Shown here: positions 26,338-35,898 of the stretch, piece by piece
How the letters are laid out: each line of letters opens with the position of its first letter
Position numbering within the stretch: position 1 is the first letter of the stretch
Assembly (NCBI GenBank): GCA_963576725.1
Contig: OY755238.1
Span: 25,159,834 to 25,223,833, forward strand
DNA: 64,000 nucleotides
Direction: 5' to 3'
DNA from: Azorinus chamasolen
Lineage: Eukaryota; Mollusca; Bivalvia; Cardiida; Solecurtidae
Notes under the pieces: model-generated
The model's input: the letters and a program-made list of their open reading frames with translations, nothing else
The model's database searches: none
What the model was told of the DNA's origin: nothing
Position numbers and translations under genes: made by a program

Positions 26338-26607
26338 TAAATATGGAAAAAATAGTAAAACAGGGAGAGCCACACACGGAATGACACCGCATCAAACACC
26401 ATCTAACGAGAAACGGTAAAGCCACAAGACAAAACATAACAGGACGCATATCAAGACGAAACACATTAAACATTAAGCATATTAAAAAACAAAATTGACC
26501 GTAGGCTGAAAGCAGGAGTGCCGCCTTGGAACGGCCAGCAGCCAAAAGCAATAAAAAAGGGGCTACTGGGGGACTTGAACCTGGTTTACGGGTACCCAAC
26601 CTCGTCC
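26338..26607 (-). repeat. Naiad pseudo-LTR, 3' copy
   Basis: Nearly identical to 30817-31087, differing by about one A-run length and a few substitutions. That implies a young insertion. On the minus strand it contains GGTTCAAGTCC, a B-box-like motif near its 5' border. Confidence 0.85.
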
Positions 26608-26964
26608 TTATCCCACTTTCACCAAAGTCAAAATGTAAATAAAATTCCCCCTCCAGACAACACCACAACATGCGTAACGATGTATGCCAAAATGAAAATG
26701 ATTTGAAAATGAACGCTATTAGAAGTAAACAAGCGACGTCATCATGTAAATGACATCATAATTTAAAAGTACGGGAAAACTATTTGAAACACTTCTACAC
26801 CGACATTTAAAAGATCAATCGCAAGAAAATACAATTACCAGTGGATATTAATCATACACAACTGTTTTGTTTGAAAAAGAATAAACTTGACATCGTAGGC
26901 ATGTACTCGATGACTATTCAGGTCAGAGCAGCTGTGGAGTAGTCATTTGGGGTACGACAGAACT

Positions 26965-27037
26965 GGCAAAATACAAATATCTAATTTCCTCCCTCCGTAA
27001 ACGGGTTTCAGAGGGAATCTTCATAGAGTATTAAGCC
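26965..27037 (-). promoter_or_regulatory. candidate SECIS element (selenocysteine insertion hairpin)
   Basis: Read on the minus strand, helix I pairs GGCTTAATAC (27037-27028) with GTATTTTGCC (26974-26965), with a 2x2 U-U internal loop. After a short internal loop comes the quartet strand ATGA (27024-27021). Twelve nucleotides later AAA (27008-27006) sits in the apical loop. TTCCCTCTG pairs with CGGAGGGAG as helix II. TAGAT supplies the 3' GA (26981-26980). ATGA-N12-AAA and GA are the canonical eukaryotic SECIS core. The stop codon TAA (27033-27031) lies inside helix I, which is unusual. Confidence 0.7.
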
Positions 27038-30000
27038 TTTTCCGTCGTCGCACAAGCAAAGAGGAAAGCATAATGACCAACTGTAAAGGGGTCGACCACC
27101 AAGCATGTAGTGTGCTGCAATATAGAGGGGTCATATCCCTTTTTAATGAATTGTTTTATACGTTTGACAAACAAAGTATCAAAATAAGTGTGTCCAATAA
27201 TTTTTCGAAGTTTGTAAATGACATCACCGTAAAACTCCGGATGTGAAATACCTAACTTTAGAAAAGTACGTAAATTACAATTGTATTTGCTGATGAGAAG
27301 AATATTACGGTGGTAAAATTTTGAAAATGTTTTACGAAGTTTGTCATATCTGTAGCCCTGTTTTAGTAGTTTTTCAGTGATAATAAGGTTACGATTGTTA
27401 AAATCATCAACAGAGGAACAAGCTCTAGCAAAACGAATAAGCTGAGAAATGTATACACCGTAACATGTAGCTCGGGGAACATCCCCATCCAAATGAGGAT
27501 AGTTAACTATTTTAAAATTAAAATCATCCCTTTTGTCATAAATTCCAGAAGAAATTGTTCCATTGTTTATAGATAAATTTAAATCTAAAAAGGCTGCAGA
27601 TATGTCAGAACTATTTGCTTTATTAAGCTTGAGCTCCCTAGGGTAAATTGAGGTTATCATAGAATCAAAGTATGGGTTATCAATATTAAAATTGTCGTCT
27701 AAATAACGTGCTGTATTGTTAAAGGCATTGATGACATCCGCCTGTGAATCGCTGTTAAGGTTAAGCATAAAATCCCGTTCATAACAAAACAAAAACAAGT
27801 CTGCAATTAAAGGAGCACAATTGGTTCCCATTGGAATACCAATAACCTGGCGATAAACAGAATTACCAAAACGAACAAATATATTGTCTAACAGAAACGT
27901 AATAGCGTCACAAAGATCTAAACATGTCCATGAAGTATATTTATTTGTAACATCATTGGTAAAGAACGCATGTCTAGAATTACAGCCAATAAATGATACT
28001 TTTTCTCTGGCAAATGTTTTATTTATAAGATTAGTAAGTTTGATCTTAATTAGATCGTGTGGTAATGTGGTATAAAGTGTAGAAAAATCATAAGTGCTTA
28101 TAGTGTTAGCTTGGTGTTGCTTGATTTTTAATTTAGTTAAAACCTCATTGGAGTTTTTAATAGACCAAAAAAGGTTAATTCCTGAATTCTCATAAGCTTT
28201 ATCGCAGTAACGCTTGACATGTTCTTTGACCGCTGTTAGACACGATGTAATTAGTTTGGATAGTGCAGTTGTTGTGCACGAGACAGAATTTGCTATGAAG
28301 CGTGATTTATATGGCGTTTTATGGAGTTTAGGTATCCAGTACATCGTCGGAAGTTTATGGTGTGTGATTAATATATCAGCATTGAACTGTTTACATTTAT
28401 TAACATGTTCAGATATTATGTCGTTTTCAGACTTAGAGACCACAATATATGACTTTGTCTTAGTTAGTTCTTGTTCTAAAACATCCACATAATAAAGTCG
28501 TCAAACGATAATTACATTGTTTGACGCTTTATCAGCTGGGACAAACACGTATTTAGAGTGAAATTCTTGTATACTATTTTTTAAGAAGCGAACTGAAGTC
28601 TTAGGTTTAGGCGGAAGAAGGTGAATGTTAGATTTGTAAAACGCGATACGTGTATCCATTATATTTGAAATTTGTTTTATCCATTTAGTAAGGGCACTAT
28701 TGTCTGCATGTTCTCGGCGACACCATTTTACACTGAAGTCTAACAAAGATTCTATAATTTTGCTGCGGCAGATTTTGAAATCTATCAAAGAAGGTAGTCT
28801 GTATTTAGGTCCCTTAGTTAGTAAAGTACGGAGACGTTTGTTTTCGATAATGTCAAAATTGCCTGTAATAACATGACCAGCCTCGGCGTAACAGAACTTA
28901 GAAGAATTACAATTTCAACTAACAGGAGTATTATTTACAATATTAAGGTCCGATACAATCTTATTGTAATTAAAAATAGTATTCCTAATAGGTATTTTGT
29001 ACTTATAACAGATAATTGGATATTCTAAGTTTTTGAAATAGGCTGGGATGGTATTAATTACGTTTTTATCGCGAAATATTGATTGTAGATCGATAAAATC
29101 TATACCTTTATTAACAAAGGGAATTTTCAAAAAATATCTTTTATGGGCAGACACTGAATCAACGTGTGGTCGAAGAACATGCCGAGCGTAGTTCTGAATG
29201 AAAGAAGCTGTATTATATAAAGGATCTGTTCGTAAGATCACTTTGTCTGCTTCTATGTCAATGTCTCTTATAGAAGAAATAGACAAAGAACATAGACGAG
29301 AGAGCATAGTATGTCTGCCAGATTGTAGACGTATAATGTGTAAATCTGAAACAGACGTTTTAAGTCGAGCTTTGCGTTTGATATTGCCGTTTATACGTAA
29401 GCCATGTGATCTGGTTTTTCGTTTTCTGATTGAGTAAATAGAAAATATATCAATGTTAGGGTCTTTAGAAATATTTCCGGTTTGATAAATATTATCATTT
29501 AGGCCTAAAGGGAAAGGTGTCTGTAAATTTTTAATCCATTTGAGTTCTGCCATAAATCTGGCTTTAGATTTGATGCTATTTGTAGAATTATAATCATAAA
29601 CAAGATGTTCAACTGGCTGAACTGTAATATCTTTAAATGAATGACCCGATTTACGAAAATGCTGGTATAGAAATTTTTTAATTTTATTATTCCGGCATTG
29701 ATATATATGTTCACGAAATCTAGTTTTTAGTGAGCGTCCAGTTTGTCCTACATATTGTATACCACAGAGTGGTGCATTTCATGTTAAAACGTAAATCACA
29801 TGAGAAGTTTTACAGTTAATATTTGATGTAAATTTTGTGGTAAAAACTCTACCATTAATTGTAGATTTAATGGTAGAATTACAAGATAGATATTTGCAGC
29901 ACATACACCTCTTAGCATTGCACTTATCAATGGTTGGATACATTCTACGTCTTCCGTGCAAAATCCGTTTATTTTGAATTATATTAACTACAGTACTATG

Positions 30001-30150
30001 TTGAATAGATTTATGTAACGGAGAAAGTACCACTTTTGGGCCATTGTGAAAACAGTTGTTAATTGAAACAGAAGGTAGGTGGAACGATTTTGCAGAATAA
30101 AGGTTTAGTGGCTTTACACAATGAAGGTTGAAACGATCTAAAATTACCAT
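27031..30150 (-). CDS. Naiad polyprotein (GIY-YIG endonuclease + reverse transcriptase), probable selenoprotein with three in-frame TGA
   Basis: A single frame of 1,040 codons from ATG at 30150 to TAA at 27031 is broken only by TGA at codons 124 (29781-29779), 412 (28917-28915) and 550 (28503-28501), with no frameshift. Order: Cys-rich segment KCNAKRCMCCKYLSC (about codons 80-95); GIY-YIG nuclease with VIY...QYVGQTGRSLKTRFREH (about 119-150); linker with the Naiad-type CxC motif, whose first Cys is replaced by TGA (TGA-Asn-Cys); RT with PKLHKTPYKSRFI, STYDFSTLYT (motif A Asp about 688), GIPMGTNC (about 771) and RYLDD (about 816). Clam Naiads are known to encode selenoproteins, and the TGAs occupy Cys-like positions. 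An upstream ATG at 30220 is in another frame. The alternative is simple decay, less likely given three TGA and no TAA, TAG or indel. Confidence 0.85.
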
Positions 30151-30816
30151 TTTGTGGAATTTGCACAGATGTCGTAGAATGTAGTTTTAAAGTTTGAAAT
30201 TTTCTTGTAGTTGTATTCATAGTTTAGTTGTAAGTAGAGGGGCACCATACTGTGTTCAACGATAGATGGGTATTTAGATAGATAGAGCGAGTTCGGCTCT
30301 TAGGTACTGCGATATTAAATTGGTTATATAGTGCATTGATGTAAACAAGTTTAGGTTCTATTAACACTTAGATCCTAAAATAAGTCAAATAGTGTCAAAT
30401 ATATGAATTGATAAACATTGTATTGTTACTGCGACAATGAATAGGTCAAAACGCGCAGAAAATATAGACGGAAAGGTAGTCAGAGTGAGCAGTCCGAGCT
30501 CTATGGCACTGCGACACTAATTAGGTAATGAAACACATTAAAATAGATATAGATAACTAGATGAATGGTTGAATAATTCTGGTTCTATGGCACTACGATA
30601 CTAAATAAGTAAGACAATAAAATATTCAGATGGAAATCGACCCAAAATATCGTTGAAAACAGAATCTACCATGTGGTGCATAGGGTGATGATGAATATAT
30701 GATGATGAAATTACGTAAGTAACACCCTCTGTAAGGGGAGAAATAACAATATCGATTGTATGTACGGGGAGACGTTTTACGGCCGCCACACGGCACACAC
30801 AACACCATTGTGTTAG

Positions 30817-31087
30817 TAAATATGGAAAAAAATAGTCAAACAGGGAGAGCCATACACGGAATGACACCGCATCAAACACCATCTAACGAGAAACGGTAAA
30901 GCCACAAGACAAAACATAACAGGACGCATATCAAGACGAAACACATTAAACATTAAGCATATTAAAAAACAAAATTGACCGTAGGCTGAAAGCAGGAGTG
31001 CCGCCTTGGAACGGCCAGCAGCCAAAAGCAATAAAAAAGGGGCTACTGGGGGACTTGAACCTGGTTTACGGGTACCCAACCTCGTCC
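30817..31087 (-). repeat. Naiad pseudo-LTR, 5' copy
   Basis: Direct repeat of 26338-26607. Short ORFs inside it are by-products. Confidence 0.85.
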
Positions 31088-32608
31088 ATTTAGGCTTTGT
31101 TGGCATTTGGATGTGTCCATTTGAGATGTTCGCATATGTTTACAACTGTTGCCAAAGCACGAATAACTCATTTCTCCAATGAAGAAAAGTTTATTGCAAT
31201 TCTGGGTTTTATTGCGAAACTGGTTGTCGAACAATTGCAATACAAATTATGTAACTTTTTACATCCCAACCAGTTTCGCAATAAACATTTTGTAATTCTT
31301 GAAAAGGTGTCTGATCTAGCAGACTATGGCAAACTCGTCTTCATTGTTATTATTCCTGTCAAATTTCGAACATGTAAGTTCAGAACAGGTACTTTTTGGC
31401 CAATGTCATAGATGACTGATAAGCCTATTAGACTTCCATATTATCCGAATTAGCTTTAAAAAGATGTTTGCAACTACCTTTGAAACAAATAATCCTATAA
31501 TCGACTAATTTATCAATCCAGCCGATGTTCAAACAGAGAAAACACTGATAAATGAGTGGTTTTCTAATTTACTGATATGCCCATTTGGGCTTTGTTTGCA
31601 TCCGGGTATGTCCTATTAAGATGTTTGCAACTATTAGCAACTACCCGAAATGCAACAGTAACTTATTTCTTTCATCCAGAAAAGTTTATTGCAATTCTGG
31701 TTTTTATTGCAAAACTGGTTGTCAAGTAATTGCAATACGAATTTGGACCCATTTTACACCCCAACCAGTTTCGCAATAAATTTATTGCAAAAGTGGTTGG
31801 GACTACGCTGTCAATCCCCAATGTTCAAACAGAAAGAGACGATATAAGGTTGGTTTCATAATGTGCTGATAAGCCCATTTAGGCTTTGTTGGCATTGCGA
31901 TGTGTCCATTTGAGATGTTCGCGTCTGTTAACAACTGCCGCCGATACATGAATAACTCATTTCTCCAATGTAGAAAAGTTTATTGCAATTCTGGTTTTTA
32001 TTGCAAAAGTGGTTGTCAAGTAATTGCAATACGAATTTAGACACTTTTTACATCTCAACCAGTTTCGCAATAAACATTTTGTAATTCTTGAAAAGGTGTC
32101 TGATCTAGTAGACTATGGCAAATTGGTCTTCATTGTTATCATTACTGTCAAATTTCAATTATATATTAAGTTCAGAACAGGTAGTTTTTGGCAAGTTCAT
32201 GGTTGGCAGATAAGCCCATTAGGCTTCCATATTATCCGAATTAGCTTTAAAAAGTAAAGTTCAACAACTTTCGAAACAAACAATCATATAATTGACTAGT
32301 CTATCAACCCATCCAGTGTTTAAAAAGAGAAAACACTGATAAATGGTTGTGTTCCTAATTTACTGATAAGCCCATTTGGGCTTTGTTTTCGTCCGGGCGT
32401 GCCATGTAAAGTTGTTTGCAACTTCTAGCAACTACCCGAAATGCAACGGTAACCTAATTCTTAAATCTAGAAAAAATTATTGCAATTCTGGTTTTTATTG
32501 CAAAAGTGGTTGTCAAGAAATTGCAATACGAATTTGGACCCATTTTACATCCCAACCAGTTTCGCAATAAATTTATTGCAATTCTGGTTATTATTGCAAA
32601 AGTGGTTG
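31088..32608 (-). repeat. higher-order satellite array (- orientation), right of Naiad
   Basis: Continuation of the inverted satellite, with A/B/C monomers including GCCCATTTGGGCTTTG and TTATTGCGAAACTGGTTG dyads. It ends at TTTATTGCAAAAGTGGTTGT. Confidence 0.85.
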
Positions 32609-33670
32609 TAACAGTGCCTACACCTATCAACCGTACAACGTCTCGTGTTCGGTTTGGGAAATTGGGCTAGACAGAGTGTGCACAAAGCGGAAATGCGCAG
32701 TTTCCAGGGTAAAAACAGGTCAGTATACGAAATTTCGGTTTATACAAACAATATTCAACATATTGTACCAAGTCGCACATATGACGATGTATGGTTCGTT
32801 GGAGCGGGTACTCGTCTTTGTTTCGTTAAAATGCTTCAAAAAGTATGAACGTTGTAAAATATTTCCTACTTCGATTCGGACATTCCGCGCCGTTCGTATT
32901 ACACCTTATACAAGTATGTGTGTATACAGTACGATAGTTTGGTACCGACATTAGAAATACTTGTATTCAAAGTGTGTACAAATAAACGACAAGTAACAAA
33001 CACATATTATTTGTATCGATAATAAATTGGTTTCAATTGTATACTATGTACATCCATTTAAATTATTTCTTAAAGTTTGACCCAAGATGTTGCTAATCAC
33101 GCAAACTCGCCCTGTTTGACGTCGTAAACGGACACCAGACGGCAACGTAAGACAGGTTGCGATATTATTTTTCAGAATGGCGTCTTATCAACTGCAGTTC
33201 TAAAACCTCGCACAAACATTCACCACAGGTCACTGTAAACACATATTAAACATAAAGAAATTCGAGTGTTTTTTTAATTGACAGAACTAGAACTTGATTT
33301 GAAACCACTGTATTCTGGTCTAATCAATATTTTTTTAATCCGTGTGTGTTAATATCATAATTTTTATATGACAATGTCGGGAATTTATTACGGAATAAGT
33401 ACATGTATCACTTATAAATATCGGACAATTGTTTTTACAAACAACATGCATTTGAGTAACACCGCTGACATCACGGCGTCGCATTAACGGCGTTACGCAA
33501 ATTGACGTCAACAAAGAACGCAACGTCATCTGCAAAATTTCATAAGTAAACAGAGAAGACCCTGATCAGACAACTCCTATATAGCAACATATGTTTGCAA
33601 AGGCGTAGTATAAAGGCGCACTTATAGGGTAAAGTGTTAAAATAACGCGTTTGCAAACGGACAGCTTCTG
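32609..33670. other. intergenic, no gene recognised
   Basis: Overlapping 65-95-codon ORFs at 32645-32954 match no family I recognise and have no splice or repeat support. A partial TTAA-type MITE (CATAAGTAAACAGAGAAGAC...GTAAAGTGTTAAA) lies at about 33538-33641. Confidence 0.5.
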
Positions 33671-33916
33671 TTAACCCTTTCCCTGTTCTGTATTATTGTA
33701 AGAAATAATGGCATCATGAATATTGTTAGCTGAAATTCCATAATATAAATTTTCCAAGATTTTTTTTGCTTTGACAAAAACTGTAGAATCAGATCTATAG
33801 CATGTCAAAAGCAAACAGAGCAGACCCTGATCAGACGACTCCTCTAGGAGCCGCCTGATCTGGGTCTACTCTGTTTGATATGCGTGAAAACACGTTTCTA
33901 TGAGGGAAAGGGTTAA
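33671..33916. mobile_element. TTAA-type MITE, first subfamily, complete (piggyBac-like ends)
   Basis: Starts TTAACCCTTTCCCTGTTCTG and ends TGAGGGAAAGGGTTAA. The TIRs are about 13 bp (CCCTTTCCCT/AGGGAAAGGG) and flanked by TTAA on both sides. The interior has the hairpin CAGACGACTCCTCTAGGAGC...GATCTGGGTCTACTCTGTTT. TTAA target sites are the hallmark of piggyBac transposases, so it is probably a piggyBac-mobilised MITE. Copies or pieces are also at 16797, 22256, 52450, 54860, 55492, 56055, 56338, 57234, 57534, 58007, 61648 and 61763. Confidence 0.8.
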
Positions 33917-33970
33917 AGCCGTACTGATCAGAGTCCGCTCTGTTTGCTTATGGAATCACGTTCATAGTAC

Positions 33971-34163
33971 AGTAAAACCTCTCTATAACGGCCACTAAAT
34001 CACATCAAGTATTTTGTGTTAAAAGTAGGTGGCTGCTTAAAGCAATGTACGTATAGGAGCGTAACGTTCTGTTTTACTTTCACCTTGCTTTAAGCAGCCA
34101 CCTGCCCTAAATACCAACTAATTAACACAATTTAGTGGCCGTTATAGAGAGATTTACTACAGT
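33971..34163. mobile_element. palindromic MITE, pogo/Tigger-like, CCACTAAA subfamily
   Basis: Ends TACAGTAAAACCTCTCTATA and TATAGAGAGATTTACTACAG. Arms GGCCACTAAAT and TTTAGTGGCC, and AGGTGGCTGCTTAAAGC with its complement, define a subfamily shared with 58283-58504. Confidence 0.75.
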
Positions 34164-34644
34164 TTCTTCCATTAAATTGCATTGTATGCCATTGTCTAAA
34201 ATTCTTTTAGGCCATGACCTAAAACTCATTTTATGTTTTGTATCTACTGACTACAACCCGGACTCAGTTTATGATAATTCAACATCCGGCAAGAGAATGC
34301 GCGCCTTGTTGTCGTTTAAGAAAAGGGACACCAGGCGGATTACCACTACATGTATTACATTTAATCCCTGCCCTCATATAACGGTTGTTTTTCCCAACCA
34401 TTGCAATCAGACAAGGCCCAGCTAGGTCAGTAAGCTACTACAGAAGCGGTCTGTTCTGTAGATCCTACAGTTTTTGACAAAGCAAAATATTTCCTTAAAA
34501 TAAAAAATGATAAACATTCAGCTAATGTATGTCTAGGATGTCAGTATTTCTTACATGCATATTGAACAGGTAATATCAACTGTCCGGGGAGTGTCCCGCT
34601 GGTTTTGACTACATTACCGATGGCGCCGTTTTATTGACAAATCC
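34164..34644. other. host DNA upstream of the Polinton; probably old PIGT 5' flank
   Basis: No gene recognised. The 96-codon ORF at 34135-34425 starts inside a MITE and is not supported. Because the Polinton split one locus, the last bases here (ATGGCGCCGTTTTATTGAC) were once directly upstream of PIGT and may contain its promoter. Confidence 0.5.
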
Positions 34645-34650
34645 GCTTAA
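34645..34650. repeat. Polinton target-site duplication, left
   Basis: GCTTAA, identical to 50438-50443. A 6-bp duplication is the signature of Polinton integrases. Confidence 0.9.
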
Positions 34651-34831
34651 TATATATACAAAAGGAGAGATCGGGCTCACTCGCTCTGCTCGGATCCCGA
34701 TCCCGCTTCGCTTCTCCTTTTGTATATATATATAAATTTCCTAAAATATAAAACACCACCAGTACCCCCACACAGGTAATATTATAGAAAATAAAAAAAA
34801 ATGAAAGAGGTACAGAATAAAGAGGTACAGT
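34651..34831 (+). repeat. Polinton left terminal inverted repeat
   Basis: Matches the complement of 50256-50437 nearly perfectly. The outer ~83 bp is itself a hairpin: TATATATACAAAAGGAGA is mirrored by TCTCCTTTTGTATATATA, with GATCGGG/CCCGATC inside. GAGGTACAG motifs close the repeat. Confidence 0.95.
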
Positions 34832-35246
34832 AGAAAAAAATAAAAATGGGAAATTTAAAAAAATTAAAGAGGTACAGAATTAAAGAGGTACAGAATAAAG
34901 AGGTACAGTAGAAAAAAATAAAAGTGAGGAATTGAAAAAATAAAAAAATGTGAAAGAGGTACAGGCGAATTGAGGAAAAGTGGTGTGTGGAAAAATGTGA
35001 AAAGAGGCCCAGTGACGGGGGTCTATCCAATACCACTTTTTTAAAAACACACTACCAATGGGTCCCCTCTAGTATACGGTTTTTTGCTTACTTTTTTTAA
35101 ACCTCCCTAAAACCCCCACTTTACTAAAGCTTTACTTAAGCATTACTTAAGTATTACTTAAGCATACACAATATGTCACTACTTCAGGACACAACAAAAT
35201 TCCTCCGCCACCACGAGAAATTTTTTTAAAAAAAAACCCTTTAAAA
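34832..35246. other. Polinton left subterminal non-coding region
   Basis: Holds further GAGGTACAG copies, including AAAGAGGTACAGTAGAAAAA at about 34816 repeated at about 34900. At 35128-35166 are three 11-bp repeats of TTACTTAAG(C/T)A, related to repeats at 42965-43045. Then comes the leader of the first gene. Packaging or origin functions are conceivable but unproven. Confidence 0.6.
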
Positions 35247-35396
35247 ATGAAGCAACCAACGGCGCCGTTATATCCTGAATTACCAGTAGAGGATGGACAA
35301 AATTATAGATTACAAAAAATATCAGAGATTGAAAGAATATTAATTAATGAAAGAGATACAAGAAAATCATCAAAAACGAGGAATAAATATTACTGA
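35247..35396 (+). pseudogene. 5' fragment of Polinton ORF1 (49 codons, frame-shifted from its 3' part)
   Basis: ATG at 35247 in the element's typical TTAAAAATG context opens a 49-codon frame beginning MKQPTAPLYPELPVED and ending at TGA 35394-35396. It overlaps the next ORF by 50 bases in the +1 frame. The start context and polar N-terminus look like the true beginning of the following protein. An A5 run at about 35376-35380 is where the two frames would be reconciled, so a one-base slip, a sequencing error or programmed shifting could explain the break. Confidence 0.6.
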
Positions 35397-35775
35397 AGGG
35401 GTTGATACCACATTAATATCAACTAGTATTATTTTAGCAGGAATTGGAGTAGCAGTTCCTATTCTGTTACCATTACAAATAGTGGCTGTAGCATGTGGAG
35501 GAATTGGTGTATGTGTTAAAATAATAAGAAGAAAATTAATGACAAAAGCACAAAAACATTGTAATGTTAAAATGATAGCAGAAAGTAAATTAAATAGTAT
35601 TAGAGATATTATTTCTAAATCTCTTCAAGATGGAGAAATAAGCCCTGAAGAATTTAAATTAGTTTTAACTGAAATGGAAAAATATTCTAAACTTAAAGAA
35701 GAAATCAGATCAATAAAAAAATCAGACCTAGGGAAATCAGGTTCAGGAATAACTGAAGATGAAAAAAAAAATTAA
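35347..35775 (+). CDS. Polinton conserved small hydrophobic protein (ORF1, 3' part)
   Basis: 142 codons from the internal ATG. Residues about 22-55 (TTLISTSIILAGIGVAVPIL onward) form two adjacent hydrophobic helices that could insert in or disrupt membranes. The C-terminal half is charged and helical (KHCNVKMIAESKLNSIRDII, then an acidic stretch). I recall similar proteins as a recurrent unnamed component of invertebrate Mavericks. A virion membrane-interaction role is inference. The upstream frame at 35247 probably supplies the native N-terminus, so this ORF may be only part of a broken gene. It overlaps the next small ORF by 17 bp. Confidence 0.65.
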   Translation: MKEIQENHQKRGINITEGVDTTLISTSIILAGIGVAVPILLPLQIVAVACGGIGVCVKIIRRKLMTKAQKHCNVKMIAESKLNSIRDIISKSLQDGEISPEEFKLVLTEMEKYSKLKEEIRSIKKSDLGKSGSGITEDEKKN

Positions 35776-35896
35776 TCGAGAAGGTAAAAGAAGATATGTT
35801 AAACAGTTTAAAAACAGCATAATTTATACAATTAATAATAATTATGTTACTTATAATTATAGATATGAAAATTCACCACCAATTTATTCCGAATAA
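35759..35896 (+). CDS. small basic ORF, 45 aa
   Basis: ATG at 35759 overlaps the end of the previous frame and the stop is at 35894-35896, two bases before the next gene's ATG. The product starts MKKKINREGKRRYVKQFKN and is then rich in Asn and Tyr (NNNYVTYNYRY). This tight packing is what would be expected of a real small gene, but I know no family and the length is short. Confidence 0.4.
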   Translation: MKKKINREGKRRYVKQFKNSIIYTINNNYVTYNYRYENSPPIYSE

Positions 35897-35898
35897 AA

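Larger units (their letters stand above)
26338..31087 (-). mobile_element. full-length Naiad-type Penelope-like retroelement
   Basis: A 4.75-kb element on the minus strand with N-terminal GIY-YIG endonuclease and C-terminal reverse transcriptase. That order is permuted relative to canonical Penelope elements and defines Naiads. It is bounded by direct repeats (pseudo-LTRs) of 270-271 bp at 26338-26607 and 30817-31087. The insertion lies inside one satellite monomer: GTGCTGATAA is on its left and ATTTAGGCTTTGTTGG on its right, whereas intact monomers read GCTGATAAGCCCATTTAGGC. Only two to four bases were lost and there is no target duplication. The 5' leader (30221-30816) holds three spaced copies of a TATGGCACTGCGACACTAA-like motif. 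Confidence 0.85.

Noticed and set aside
26545..26610. tRNA gene in the Naiad pseudo-LTR (GGTTCAAGTCC)
   Set aside because: Only a B-box-like match. It is repeated in both pseudo-LTRs and no cloverleaf is evident.
28501..29781. Reading the three TGA codons of the Naiad as decay making four separate pseudogene pieces
   Set aside because: All three stops are TGA, the frame never shifts over 3.1 kb, the positions are Cys-like and a SECIS-like hairpin is present. Selenocysteine is the better explanation, although not proven.
32645..32954. Two overlapping 67- and 92-codon ORFs
   Set aside because: No recognisable family, and overlapping frames of similar quality.
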